From Excoecaria cochinchinensis (taxonomy: Eukaryota > Streptophyta > Magnoliopsida > Malpighiales > Euphorbiaceae), in NCBI GenBank assembly GCA_947683425.1, contig CANTUQ010000081.1, positions 6,382,501 to 6,446,500 of the forward strand: a DNA stretch of 64,000 bases, in the 5' to 3' direction. The notes beneath the pieces are model-generated. The model saw only the letters and a program-made list of their open reading frames with translations, was not told the DNA's origin and made no database searches. The stretch's first letter is position 1, and the number at the start of each line of letters is the position of its first letter. Shown here piece by piece: positions 11,945 to 24,228 of the stretch. Both the position numbers and the translations under genes were made by a program.

Positions 11945-12771
11945 AATTCTGCCTTACTTGTTCAAGATAGACCGCATGTCTAAACTTTCAACGCATTTTA
12001 CACATAGTTAGAGACATTTTTAAGAAAAATATGCTCATAAAAATTGTTCCTTAAGATGTTAGCTTTCAAATGGAACAAATTTCAGGTCAATTGGACCTCT
12101 ATAACTCCAGATATGAGCTAAACAATCTATATTGTTCCAGTAACCCGACCCAAACTGAAACACTTCGGTTTTTAATTTTTTTGAGGATGTTAAAGCCAGA
12201 ACTGGGTTTTTGTCCTTCGGAGACAATTTTAGATATCTGTCTTATCTTTCTAATGGAATTAGGATAATTAAATTTGGAGGTCTATAACTCTACTTATGAC
12301 AAAAATATCACACAGAGGTCTGGTAAAAAATGAACAGGATTTTCCCAAAATCAAACTTTACACACAAAAGCTATATGGACACCATCTAACACATCCAAAA
12401 AATCATGCAAAAATCATCCAATACATAATCACAAGTTCTTGCTTCCTAATTAAATTAGATTTATTCAAATATCATATTAGGTTTAATGCCTTAATCATAA
12501 ATTATAAACATGTTATATAATTCTCGTCATGAGTATTTATTCGTATAGCAAATTATGCTTATATTTTAATTCATGGTTAATCATCATATTAATTAATTTT
12601 TAGTTATAAGAATTTATTCAAATCATATGTAATTTAATTATATATCCTCATTACCTAATTATAAAATAAGTAACATTTAATTTTTCAGGCGTTTCTAGAC
12701 ACTTTGGGGCTAATTCGGAGGTGTAGAATCGATTATATGATGAATTGGTGAAGAGGGACAAATTTTTCTAA

Positions 12772-12876
12772 AACACAGCTGTGCTTTATAATAAGCACAA
12801 CTGTGCTCTGCTACTAAACGTCGATCCAATTGCCAAAAACACAGCTGTGTCCTACTAAAAGCACAGCAGTGCTTTC
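12772..12876. repeat. CACAGCTGTG paired-palindrome cluster
   Basis: Two pairs of the 10-bp palindrome CACAGCTGTG (or one-mismatch copies), members of a pair separated by about 10 bases ('ctttataataag', 'tcctactaaaag'), giving potential long hairpins. The sister LTR (18122-18227) has more perfect copies. The same word appears in an otherwise different LTR at 55437-55473. Confidence 0.85.
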
Positions 12877-14196
12877 CAACCAGTCCCCAAACATTATCAG
12901 ACAAAGGGCAGAATTAATTTATTGAATCTACATGCATTTTTGAACTAATAAACAACATTTTTAGACCACCTGATCTTCATAACAATTAATCCTTGTGATG
13001 TTATCTTTCTAGTGACAAAATTTCAAATCAATAGGAACTGAAATCCGGGAGATATACTCAAATTTCTCTGACCTGCGCCACAGACACACCTGACAAATTT
13101 TGCTACTGTAATTGGCGATTTTAAAATAGTTAGAGTCCGGATTAAATTATAGTTATTTCAACAAAGTTTTAGACACAGATGTTTTGGTTCTAACCCAACT
13201 GGAATTACATATTTTGGAGTTGTAAAACTCAACTTATGCTAAAAAGAATGACCAAAGGTCAATCTGACCCTCAAAAACAGATTTACACTTTGAAATTCAA
13301 CAAGCTTCAAATCAACTCATTTGACACCATCAATTCACCAAATTTAATCCAAACCATCACAACACATAAATTAACATCTCAGTGTACTCAATTCAGCAAT
13401 TAAAAATCATTAACACATAAATCAACAAACCAATTCCCAAACCTGAAAATTGAGGCTCCAAAATCACTCCTCTAGCTTAAATCTTCAATCCTTTCCTTAA
13501 CCTTAAGCTTCCTCTTGTCAACACCAACTTGCACAAACACAAATCCAGTAATTACTCATCCAAACCTTAGCTCAAAACCAACAAAACCAGAAAAAGGAGT
13601 AGAAGAAAAACCCAAAATCGTAGGAGCCCTAAACCCAAACACATACCTCTTCAATCTTGCTCCAAAACTCAATCAAAATCACCTCTAAGCATGTACAAAC
13701 TCCAGCCAAAAGAAAGAAAAGGAAGAAGTGCAGAAAATGAAGAAAGAAGAAGCAAGAAAATGTGAGAGGGAGGAGAACTACGGGAAAGTGAAGAGCAAAA
13801 TTCTGCTCTTTCCTTTTCTTTTCTTCATTTTCTTTTTCTTTTCCTAACCCTAACACTTGTCATTTTCTTATTGGTGGAAACCAATCACTCACACCCAACA
13901 AGCATACGCTACTCACACATAACACATTCCCAACTTAACACACCCCACTTATGTGTGAGTAAAGCACACAACCACTACACCACTACTAACACCCTACAAG
14001 GTATGAACATTCACACACAACACAAACCCAACTAATTCACACTCTAATAACATACATGCACCACATGCTAATAAAACCCGCACACATGTATTTTTATTTT
14101 TATTTTTACCAACATACCCCTTTTTAACACATGCCAAAACACCATGATATGCACCACATATGACTCATTCTACTAGGGGGCAAACGGGGTGTGACA

Positions 14197-14206
14197 ACTC
14201 TCCCCT
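14197..14206 (-). other. Polypurine tract of element B
   Basis: AGGGGAGAGT on the minus strand directly adjoins the 3' LTR start TGTCACACC, with the pol-end codons just upstream. Element D has the near-identical GGAGGGGAGAGT. Confidence 0.75.
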
Positions 14207-14912
14207 ATTAACAAGAATTTCGTTCTCGAAATTCATTTACACCGAAAAGAATTCCCAACACTACACTCCAAACCATATCAAACTCATACACTTCACTTTC
14301 AAACTACTCCTTGCTTACACTTGTCGCTCTCGCTATACTCTTAAATCACTTTTTGATATCCAAATCAAACACGTTCATCAGAATAACCATTACTCAACTA
14401 CACATCGGATAGCAAAGCACAAACACTTCACACATAAATTATTTAACTTTCATCGATAGCTACACAAATCCCTTAACACTTCAAAGATGTCCATCTTACA
14501 TGCTCTTTTCCCTTACCAAAACACTTCTATCAAACTCCAAAAATCTCTTTACATTCACTTGTACAATATTCCCAAAACACTCTTTCTACTCAACTTTAAC
14601 GAAACACAGAACACTTTCCTTAACCGTTGCTATGCTCGCCATTATCACCCTTAATCTTAATATTAACTACTCCATGTACACTCTGTCAGCTTTCTCTTAA
14701 TCAAAACGCATATGCAAATGCTTCTCATGTATGGTCAAAGGGATGATGCGATGAGAATGTGATGGTTCATGTATGCAGAATGATGCTAAAGAAATGCAAT
14801 TGATGCTATAATGATGCACTTTGTCCCATCCCCATGATTCAATATGCTTTTATTCAAATACTTTTTTTTTTTTTGGAGATAGCTGACAGGCATACAGAGT
14901 ATCACCAAAACC
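14207..14912 (-). other. Element B interior, non-coding remnant
   Basis: Seven hundred bases that should hold pol. Apart from the terminal pol codons (about 14240-14207) no protease, RT or integrase motif is visible in any frame, and short frames here are accidental. Confidence 0.5.
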
Positions 14913-15534
14913 TTATAGAATCCAAATATCCTTCCATCCCAAACACCAAAACCAACTTTGCTCGAACATATCAAAGCAAAACTTACCAGAAAGCTCAACG
15001 GTCTCTGTCACTTCATTGCGGTGTGTGCCAAATTTCAATGACACACGAGCGGTTCGAAGCAACTCCTCCATATCCTTCCTACCTTGCCGAGCTAGATTCT
15101 CACTTGTCTTAGGACAATCAACAATTTGATGTCCCATGCTGCCACATCTAAAATAAGCACCCGAGTTTTCGACACGGACCCCGATGTCGCTTCTGACAGT
15201 GCTAACGTATTGGCGGTACGCACTTCTTCTTACATTTGTCACAGTTTTATTTTTGACAATGTTGACACATTGAAGGTTCTCAGATCCCCTTTCTCATTGG
15301 CACTTCTTTACCGAACACCTTTCTTTTCTGAGGTACCCTTTGAGCAACATTTTTAAAAACTTGGGGAGCAGTCAACTTATCAAAAATTTGAAATAACCCA
15401 TGCACTATTGACCTATCATCGGAAGCAGGACCGGAATCTCCAACTGAAGGATGGTCGAAAACACTTTGATCAACACTAATTGGGTTAACACTATCCGTTA
15501 TTTTTCCCACATCCTCACTAGGATCAGACTCCAT
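14913..15534 (-). pseudogene. gag debris of element B
   Basis: Two minus-strand pieces: 15534-15280 (84 residues from MESDPSEDVG, an acidic N-terminal gag segment that stops) and 15242-14913, which holds a zinc knuckle 'YFRCGSMGHQIVDCPK'. In the CX2CX4HX4C pattern the first cysteine is replaced by tyrosine; the other ligands are kept. The capsid core between the pieces is deleted. Confidence 0.65.
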
Positions 15535-15676
15535 CTAGACATAACACAAGACGAGACACATCTGCATTAGGCCACGACACGGAATCAACTTACATGCAAA
15601 GACACAACACATAACTGACAAACATGCAAAGACCCAACAATCAAACAAACAAAGGAAACCAGAACCTCCAAACCTG

Positions 15677-15689
15677 GGCTCTGATACCA
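15677..15689 (-). other. Primer-binding site of element B (iMet type)
   Basis: TGGTATCAGAGCC on the minus strand, the canonical complement of the 3' end of initiator tRNA-Met, five bases from the end of the 5' LTR (15695). Confidence 0.9.
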
Positions 15690-16726
15690 CTAACTGTAAC
15701 ACCCCCTACATCCCTGTTAGAAGGACTCGGGTGTGCTACCGACACTCACTCGCACATAAGCACACATACTTAAAGCGGAAGCATACATTTATACAAAAAC
15801 ACGGGTAAATTAAAAACTTATCTTGAGAAACGAAGCTGGTCATGCATTAACTCACACACACGCAGGCGCTAAGCAGAAGCAGATACATATGTACATATGA
15901 TCATTCAGCGGAAGCATAAAGCGAACGGTAACATAAGGGATAAATTAATATAGAAATATAATAACATTACAACCTCTGAAATATTACATCTAGAATCTTA
16001 CATATACCAAGGGCTACAGAAATACATAATCTGAAATACAGGAGCTGAAACCAACAATGACAAAACTCTTCTAACTCCTATGTGGTCGACCTTGCAGATG
16101 CGTGACTCGAACAGAACCGAACCTGCCACCTGCACGGGAAAAGAACTCATGCTAAGCAATAAACGCTTAGTGGGGAAAACACACAAGCAATAAGGACGGC
16201 CATTCACAATGGTCGTCAAGGCATAACACATTCACAATGGCAAAATACGGACATTCATAACACATATATAATCAGGCTTGCATAGAAAGGCATTCATTCG
16301 AAAACTCATATTCATATCCATATACTTATGTCGAAAATAAGCCGAAGCAGACATAACGCCATACACGATACAAGTATCATCATGTAGAACTACACACAAT
16401 CTCACATGCATATCCTTACCAAGGTATCGGATGTCAGCACCTTATCGTTCAGAGTCGCATGACATTTATATGTGCAATTAGCATGACCAATTACTCATAC
16501 ATTAACTAAAAACCCATTCACATGTTATAAGATTACCATGCAATACTGCACACAATTATTATGCCAAGAACACGAGCTAAATAAACCTACTTTCTGTCAT
16601 GTCATAGTATGCACACTAGTCGAACCCAAGGGGATACGTCAAAGCACCACACTTCCACTGCAAGTCTCTATCACTTACTCGACTCTAGCAGGTCACGAAT
16701 AAATAATTCACGATTCAAATCACATA

Positions 16727-16735
<9 letters not shown>

Positions 16736-16768
<33 letters not shown>
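16736..16768. repeat. (TA)n microsatellite, short allele
   Basis: Counterpart of 11318-11420 in the sister LTR; about 30 bp. Confidence 0.9.
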
Positions 16769-16770
<2 letters not shown>

Positions 16771-17182
16771 TCATACGTGAACCAAAGTATGATAGGTATA
16801 TCAATATGTTCATGATGCCAAACATGCATTGAACCATTTATATTTAAACATAGCATATTATTCTTAGAGAAGGTTCATGGGTAATTATATGTGTACCACT
16901 TTTCGCATTTAGTTTAACATGCTCAATACCACATCAATAATCGTATAATCCATTAAGCACTCATTCATTTGCATATAAACTTTTATTCATCTATAAGTCA
17001 TGTAAACATAATCCTATTCATAAACTCTTATATCATAGCATCAATTATATATAATTCAATTGGAAAGACAATCATATACGAATTTTATAATGTTGGACAT
17101 GAGTTGGATAAGTGGTAAAAATTTTCGGTAAAGTTCAAGATCAATTTGGGATGGAAAGAGTACCTTTAAAGCTGAGAAATGA

Positions 17183-17295
17183 GGTTACACGGTGGTAAGG
17201 AACTTCATACCGCCGTGTAGGACATGAAAATTGGGTAAACGAGGGACAAAATGGTTTTACACGGCGGTATGGAATTCCTTACCCCTGCGTAAACC
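17183..17295. repeat. Inverted-repeat cluster, sister of 11833-11944
   Basis: Same two hairpins as in the other LTR of element B, with small differences in the arms ('ggtggtaagg', 'catac'). Confidence 0.75.
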
Positions 17296-18121
17296 AAGTC
17301 TGCCTTACTGGTTCAAAACAGACCGCATGTCCAACCTTTCAACGCATTTTACACATAGTTAGAGACATTTTTAAGACAAATGTGCTCATAAAAATTGTTC
17401 CTTAGGATGTTAGCTTTCAAATGGAACATATTTCAGGTCAATTGGACCTCTATAACTCCAGATATGAGCTAAACAATCTATACTGTTCCAGTAACCCGAC
17501 CCAAACTAAAACACTTCGGTTTTTAAATTTTTTGAGGATGTTAAAGCCAGAACTGGGTTTTGGTCCTTCAGAGATAATTTTAGATATCTGTCTTATCTTT
17601 CTAATGGCATGAGGATAATTAAATTTGGAGGTCTATAACTCTACTTATGACAAAAACATCACACAGAGGTCTGGTAAAAACTGAACAGAATTTTCCCAAA
17701 ATCACACTTTACACATAAAAGCTATATGGACACCATATAACACATCCAAAAAATCATGCAAAAATCATCCAATACATAATCACAAGTTCTTGCTTCCTAA
17801 TTAAATTAGATTTATTCAAATAGCATATTAGGTTTAATGCCTTAATCATAAATTATAAACATGTTATATAATTCTCGTCATGAGTATTTATTCGTATAGC
17901 AAATTATGCTTATATTTTAATTCATGGTTAATCATCATATTAATTAATTCTTAGTTATAAGAATTTATTCAAATCATATGTAATTTAATTATATATCCTC
18001 ATTACCTAATTATAAAATAAGTAACATTTAATTTTTCAGGCGTTTCTAGACACTTTGGGGCTAATTCGGAGGTGTAGAATTGATTCTATGATGAATTGGT
18101 GAAAAGGGACAAATTTTTCTA

Positions 18122-18227
18122 AAACACAGCTGTGCTTTATAATAAGCACAGCTGTGCTCTGCTACTAAACGTCGATCCAATTGCAAAAAATACAGCTGTG
18201 TCCTACTAAAAGCACAGCTGTGCTTTC
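18122..18227. repeat. CACAGCTGTG paired-palindrome cluster, sister copy
   Basis: Counterpart of 12772-12876. Both members of the first pair are perfect here (AGCACAGCTGTGCT), whereas the other LTR has 'cacaactgtg', so point mutations have hit the palindromes after insertion. Confidence 0.85.
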
Positions 18228-20509
18228 CAACCAGTCCCCAAACATTATCAGACACAGGGCATAATTAATTTATTGAATCTACATGCATTTTTGAACTAAT
18301 AAACAACATTTTTAGACCACCTGATCTTCATAACAATTAATCCTCGTGATGTTATCTTTCTAGTGACAAAATTTCAAATCAATAGGAACTGAAATCGTGG
18401 AGATATACTCAAATTTCTCTAACCTGCTCCACAGACACACCTGACAAATTTCGCTACTGTAATGGGCGATTTTAAAATAGTTAGAGTCCGGATTAAATTA
18501 TAGTTATTTCGACAAAGTTTTAGACACAGATGTTGTGGTTCTAACCCAACTGGAATTACGTATTTTTGAGTTGTAAAACTCAACTTATGCTAAAAAGAAT
18601 GACCAAAGGTCAATCTGACCCTCAAAAACAGATTTACACTTTGAAATTCAACAAGCTTCAAATCAACTCATTTGACACCATCAATTCACCAAATTTAATC
18701 CAAACCATCACAACACATAAATTAACATCTCAGAGTACTCAATTCAGCAATTAAAAATCATTAACACATAAATCAACAAACCAATTCCCAAACCTGGAAA
18801 TTGAGGCTCCAAAATCACTCCTCTAGCTTAAATCTTCAATCCTTTCCTTAACCTTAAGCTTCCTCTTGTCAACACCAACTTGCACAAACACAAATCCAGT
18901 AATTACTCATCCAAACCTTAGCTCAAAACCAACAAAACCAGAAAAAAGTGTAGAAGAAAAACCCAAAATCGTAGGAGCCCTAAACCCAAACACATACCTC
19001 TTCAATCCTGCTCCAAAACTCAATCAAAATCACCTCTAAGCATGTACAAACTCCAGCCAAAAGAAAGAAAAGGAAGAAGTGCAGAAAATGAAGAAAGAAG
19101 AAGCAAGAAAATGTGAGAGGGAGGAGAACTACGGGAAAGTGAAGAGCAAAATTCTGCTCTTTCCTTTTCTTTTCTTCATTTTCTTTTTCTTTTCCTAACC
19201 CTAACACTTGTCATTTTCTTATTAGTGGAAACCAATCACTCACACCCAACAAGCATACGCTACTCACACATAACACATTCCCAACTTAACACACCCCACT
19301 AATGTGTGAGTAAAGCACACAACCACTACACCACTACTAACACCCTACAAGGTATGAACATTCACACACAACACAAACCCAACTAATTCACACTCTAATA
19401 ACATACATGCACCACATGCTAATAAAACCCGCACACATGTATTTTTATTTTTTTAACCAACATACCCCTTTTTAACACATGCCAAAACACCATGCATATG
19501 CACCACATATGGCTCATTCTACTAGGTGGCAAACGGGATATGACAATTTTGGAGTCGCTACCCAATTTACAAGAAATTTGAAAAGTTCGTCTAACCTCGG
19601 GGGTCTAAACCAGAGAAAAATTTGGAACTTTACTCTTTTTAATGTCTTGGTTAATTATAAATAGATTTTTAATTTTAAAAATTTAACCTCTTTTCTCACG
19701 CGGTTATGCATTAAAAATAAAACGCAAATAAACCAGTAAAGAAAGCAGTGAAGAAAGTGGTAAAATAAAGCAAACCACACAAAAATAAAGGAAAGATAAA
19801 ATTGGGTCAAAATATAATCCCCCAAAATAAAAAGGTATTAAAATTTGGGACAAAAAATACAATCCCCCAAATAAAATCAAACGAAACATAAATAAATAAA
19901 AAAATTCAAAGTAAATACATAGACATTCATAAATCGGGATATTATTTAAGATATGAACATTGGTTCCTTCGTATTCATTTAGAAAATCGAAGAGTTATTT
20001 TTTTGCATTTATCGATAAAATCTGGATGAGTGATCCCATTTTGAGAAACTTAACTCTTCTTTTTAAAAGTGAATTTTTATGGGTTAAAATTAGGACATTG
20101 ATCCCATTTTATTAAGAAAAGATCCCAATTTATTAATATAAAACTTTTTTTATGACTTTTAATTAACGTGCATAAAAATAAATAAATTTATTACAAATTA
20201 CATAATAAAAAAAAATAAAATCAAAATAATGAAAAATAATAAAAATACTAAAAATGACAAATTCAATCAAGATGGTGTCTTCAAATCTCCATGGGCTCCC
20301 ACTTGCCATTGAAAAAGCTCACACATAAAAAATAAGTATTGAAATAAAAAACACAAATAAAATTGATGTTAGTAATAAAAATGAATTTAAACATATAACA
20401 TATGAAAATGAATTAAAATAAATAAAATAAAATGCATCATGAGCGACAAACTAATTAAATTACATAATAAAATAAGTAACTTAACATATTAACATACATA
20501 AAAACATGA

Positions 20510-20511
<2 letters not shown>

Positions 20512-20556
<45 letters not shown>

Positions 20557-20560
20557 AATG

Positions 20561-20608
<48 letters not shown>
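20512..20608. repeat. (GAT)n-(AAT)n compound microsatellite in LTR of F
   Basis: About 15 GAT units followed by about 17 AAT units. It lies in the LTR region where the other Tat LTRs also carry AAT/ATT arrays. Confidence 0.9.
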
Positions 20609-20610
<2 letters not shown>

Positions 20611-21329
20611 GATGAACAATCAAGTAAATTAAAAGAAAAAGAAACAAAGTAAATAAAAGATGTTAGATCTAGGAACAATCAAACAAGTACACAAGGATAA
20701 GAAATAAAAGTATGTTAAAAAAATATTGAATCTATGACTAAATCACATATAATACAAAAAATACTAGATCTAAAAAATCTACATGGTTGCTAATTAATTA
20801 TAAATAAAAAATATAATAATAATAATAATAATAAATACAAAATTAAACCCAAAATACTTACCCTCAAAATTTGATTTAATGAATGAAGGTAAATGATCAA
20901 TTTCCTTGTCTTGATTTGCCAAAATAATATTAGAAAAATAACATGTATAAGAAAATTTTTAACTCAATAAAAAAATATATTTTTTTTTGTCTCAAGAAGA
21001 AAATTGTTAAAAAAAAAAAATTCCAAAGAACAAAAATTGTTCTCTTTTCCTTAAGAATTAACTTAGAAAAATACTTAGAATATTAGGAGAATTTGTTCTA
21101 GAAGAAGAAAATATTTTCTTAAGAAAATTTCCCCCTTTTTCCTCTCAAAAAACCAATTTTATACTAAAAATAATCAGATTTAATGAAAAAATTAAATTAA
21201 TTTAATTCACATTAAACACAGAAAACTAAAGAATTTCAAAGGTTTAGAAAAAAATAAGATTTTAAAATTAAATTTTACCAAAAAAATGAGAAAATGCCAT
21301 AAATTGGCTAAAAAATGCCCAAAAGGGTT

Positions 21330-21525
21330 GCTGGGGGGACATTTGGCGCGGAAGGGCATCCAGGCACGCGGAGGCAGCGAACGATACCTAGGGCGCACGT
21401 AGGTGACAGGCGTCGCTCGCGCACACGCGATGCCCTGTGCGCGGGTCACGCTGAGCGAGGCACGAGGGCAAGCGACGCTCGTGCGCTGGGCGCTGCCACG
21501 GGCATGCCAACGCGCACCGACACCC
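21330..21525. repeat. GC-rich hairpin-prone island in Tat LTR
   Basis: An abrupt GC-rich stretch in an AT-rich LTR, with inverted motifs such as 'gcgtcgctcgcgcac' and 'gcgacgctcgtgcgc'. It corresponds in position to the GC islands at 5042-5115 and 44330-44575 of the other Tat LTRs, but the sequence differs. Confidence 0.6.
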
Positions 21526-21758
21526 GAATTTTTTTTTTTTAAATAATTTTGACAAAGAAATACTATCCTTTCAAAACTCCCTTTTTTATTTTAAAATATT
21601 TAAAATAATATTTAAAATATTTTTATTTATTATTTTTTTCCAAAAGCAAACTTGATAAAGAAACTATCACTTCCAACTTTCTTTTTGCTTATAATTAGGC
21701 ATCTGATTTCATCAATGGGTAATCCTGATCTGGACTGTTTTGGGACTCGGTGTCTACA

Positions 21759-21768
21759 GTTTCCCCCA
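21759..21768 (-). other. Polypurine tract of element F
   Basis: TGGGGGAAAC on the minus strand immediately before the LTR start TGTAGACACC. Confidence 0.7.
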
Positions 21769-21889
21769 ATTTTGGGGAGGGTAGTGCATGGGTGCCTAGG
21801 TGAGCCAAAATTAAGAGAAAGAAAGAGACGCGTACCTAAGGCAGCCTCTTGAACAACCGGCTGCTCCCTGGAGAACAGTGTTGTGATTT

Positions 21890-22530
21890 GAAAGTTATCC
21901 TTCCTGATTGCGCCGAGTCGCTGACAAGACTACAAAGTACGATCATTCTTGAATATCACTGAGCCGTTAAATAGGCTACAAAGTGATTTCCATCCTCTTG
22001 GACTGCACCGAGTCGCTTACAAGACTACGAAGTGCAGACATTCTAGAATTTCACCGGGCTTTTAAATAGACTACAAAGTGAGAGTGCCATCCTCAGATGG
22101 CGATGCACCGAGTCTGCTCCAGACTTACAAAACGCGAGTACCATCCTCAATTAGAGATGTGTCGAGTCTGCTCCAGACTTACAAAATGTGAGAAATGTCC
22201 CCCTCAGAGGACTGCACCGAGTCGCTGATAAGACTACAAAGTGTGAGGGCCATACTTAGATGGTGATGCGCCGAGTCTGCTCTAGACTCGCAAAATTCGA
22301 GAAATTTCCTCCTCAGATGACTGCACCGAGTCGCTAACAAGACTACAAAGTGCGGGAAATGTCCTCCTCAAAGGACTGCACCGAGCCGTTTAATAGACTA
22401 CAAAATGCGGGAAATGTCCTCCTCAGAGGACTGCACCGAGTCGATAAATAGACTACAAAATGTGGGAAATATCCTCCTCAGAGGACTGCACCGAGCCATT
22501 AAATAGACTACAAAATGCGGGAAATGTCCT
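21890..22530. repeat. Tandem repeats, about 55-60-bp unit, in 3' region of F
   Basis: Roughly ten imperfect units built around 'gactgcaccgagtcgct.a', 'agactacaaa.tgcg' and 'gaaatgtcctcctcagag'. Tat/Ogre elements commonly have tandem repeats between pol and the 3' LTR. Confidence 0.85.
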
Positions 22531-23205
22531 CCTCAGAGAACATTGGAAATTTGCCTCCTCAGAGAACCTAGAAATTTGCCTCCTCAAATGACTTTGAGAT
22601 TTGCCTCTTAAGAGGATTTTGAGAATTTGCTTCCTTAGAGGACTTGAAAATTTGCCTCCTCGGAGGACTTGGAAATTTGCCTCTTAAGAGGACTTGGAAA
22701 TTTGCCTCTTAAGAGGAATTTGAGAATTTGCCTCCTCATAGGACTTTGAGAATTTGCCTCCTCAAAGGACTTGAAAATTTGCCTCCTCAGAGGACTTTCA
22801 GATCTGCCTCCTTAGAGGACTTGGAAATTTGCCTTTTAAGAGGAATTTGAGAATTTGCCTTCTCAGAGGACTTTGAGAAGTTGCCTCTTAAGAGGACTTT
22901 GAGAATTTGCCTCCTCAAAGGACTTGGAAATTTTCCTCCTCAGAAGACTTTGAGATCTGCCTCCTCAGATGACTTTGAGATTTGCCTCTTAAGAGTACTT
23001 GAGAATTTTTAAGAGGACTTTGAGAATTTGCCTCTTAAGAAGGCTTTGAGAATTTGCCTCCTCAAAGGACTTGGAAATTTGCCTCTTAAGAGGAATTTGA
23101 GAATTTGCCTCAGAGGACTTTGAGAATTTGCCTCTTAAGAGGACTTTGAGATCTGCCTCCTCAGAGGACTTAGAAATTTGCCTCCTCAGAGGACTTAATC
23201 TTGCC
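22531..23205. repeat. Tandem repeats, about 25-29-bp unit, palindrome-bearing
   Basis: About 25 imperfect units of the form 'gaatttgcctcctcagagga' or '...cctcttaagagg...'. The core of each unit is a palindrome, TCCTCAGAGGA or CCTCTTAAGAGG, so every unit can fold as a small hairpin. Adjoins and partly grades from the longer-unit array. Confidence 0.85.
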
Positions 23206-24228
23206 TTGCTCGTGTGAATGTTAATGTTGAGTTGAAGCTATCTTTGACTAGCTTTTGCATGTACGGCCTTCATTTGGACTTTTCCTGCAAAGTTGTGTGC
23301 ATAGGACCATATACAATAGATTGTGCATGCATGTGTAAAAGGTCATATGCAGATGTTTGTTAAAGAATTGTATGCAAAAATGGACAGACCATGTCTTGGG
23401 TGGTTAAGGGATCCGTTGAGGATACGGCTTGGGCGTTCGCATTGTATGATGCCCCCCTGAGGATCTAAAAATGTCATCTTGGCTTCGGGACTCTGACCTG
23501 TAAACCTTTCAGAGAGAACCGTCAGGTGTGCATCTTTGCTCCCCGGTCAATGAGCATACGCCTAGGATTCTGACTCATGTCCCCACATCATACACTATCT
23601 GGCTGAAGGAAAATCATCCAAAATAATGCCGCCTTATCACTCTAGGCATTGGAAATCATTGTTTTAAAGATAGTGCATCCCTTGTGGATTTTCACATTAG
23701 CTTTTCTTTGTGGGAAATGCATTCATTTAGGGATTTTCACATAACCCTTTGCCTAATTTTTGCCTGGAATGGACCCAACCCAATCCAACGGCTTTTATTC
23801 ATTTCATTTTGTAGGATAGACTGCCTGTTTCCAGGTTTTCACCCTGCCCTTTAGCCTAACTTTTGCTTAGAGAGCCAGTCACGGTTTTCATCTCTAACGG
23901 CCCCTTTTTTTTATTCCTCTTGTCCTTCAGGTGGGGCTACAAGAAAAAGCTGAAGCTATTATCAGGGTCACCTCCTAGGGAAATCAGTAGTTATCTGTTG
24001 AGGCATTTCCTTCCCCGATAGCGGTTGTATTCGTTTGCATCTCTCGACGAAGGTGCTGCTAGATTGAGAGAGGTAGCAGATGAGGATATCAGCTTCATGT
24101 ACCCCTGGTTCCTCCCTTGTGCTGTGACTCTAGATGGTTCTTTAGGATGTACCCTATTGTGTGGGATTCGTGAGGCTACCTTTTACATTACCGCCTGCTG
24201 TGTTCGACAGTTCGGAGGGATTCAAGAT
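23206..24228 (-). other. Element F 3' non-coding region
   Basis: About 1 kb between the repeat arrays and the integrase duplication. No convincing coding region on either strand; the short plus-strand frames at 24025-24388 cross the duplication boundary and are accidental. Confidence 0.5.

Larger units (their letters stand above)
15695..19545 (-). repeat. 5' LTR of element B, about 3.9 kb
   Basis: Nearly identical to 9826-14196 but missing about 470 bp (the equivalent of roughly 10788-11257), joined at 'tctatcac/ttactcgactc' with short homology at the junction. It ends at 19545 against a Tat LTR that has lost its own terminus, so this border is not a clean insertion site. Confidence 0.85.
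19546..21758 (-). repeat. 3' LTR of element F, distal end missing
   Basis: Starts on the minus strand at 21758 with TGTAGACACCGAGTCCC, directly after the PPT. It carries a GC-rich patch (21330-21525) and a microsatellite (20512-20608). It aligns with 35932 onward of the 5' LTR; the final 190 bp or so (equivalent to 35743-35931) is absent where element B abuts. Confidence 0.75.

Noticed and set aside
15677..15689. tRNA-like sequence at the iMet PBS (also 34367-34379)
   Set aside because: Only the 13 bases complementary to the tRNA 3' end are present; no cloverleaf could be drawn around them.
22531..23205. Regular short repeats resembling a CRISPR array
   Set aside because: Units are imperfect, spacers are not distinct, the context is a plant retrotransposon 3' region, and there are no cas genes.
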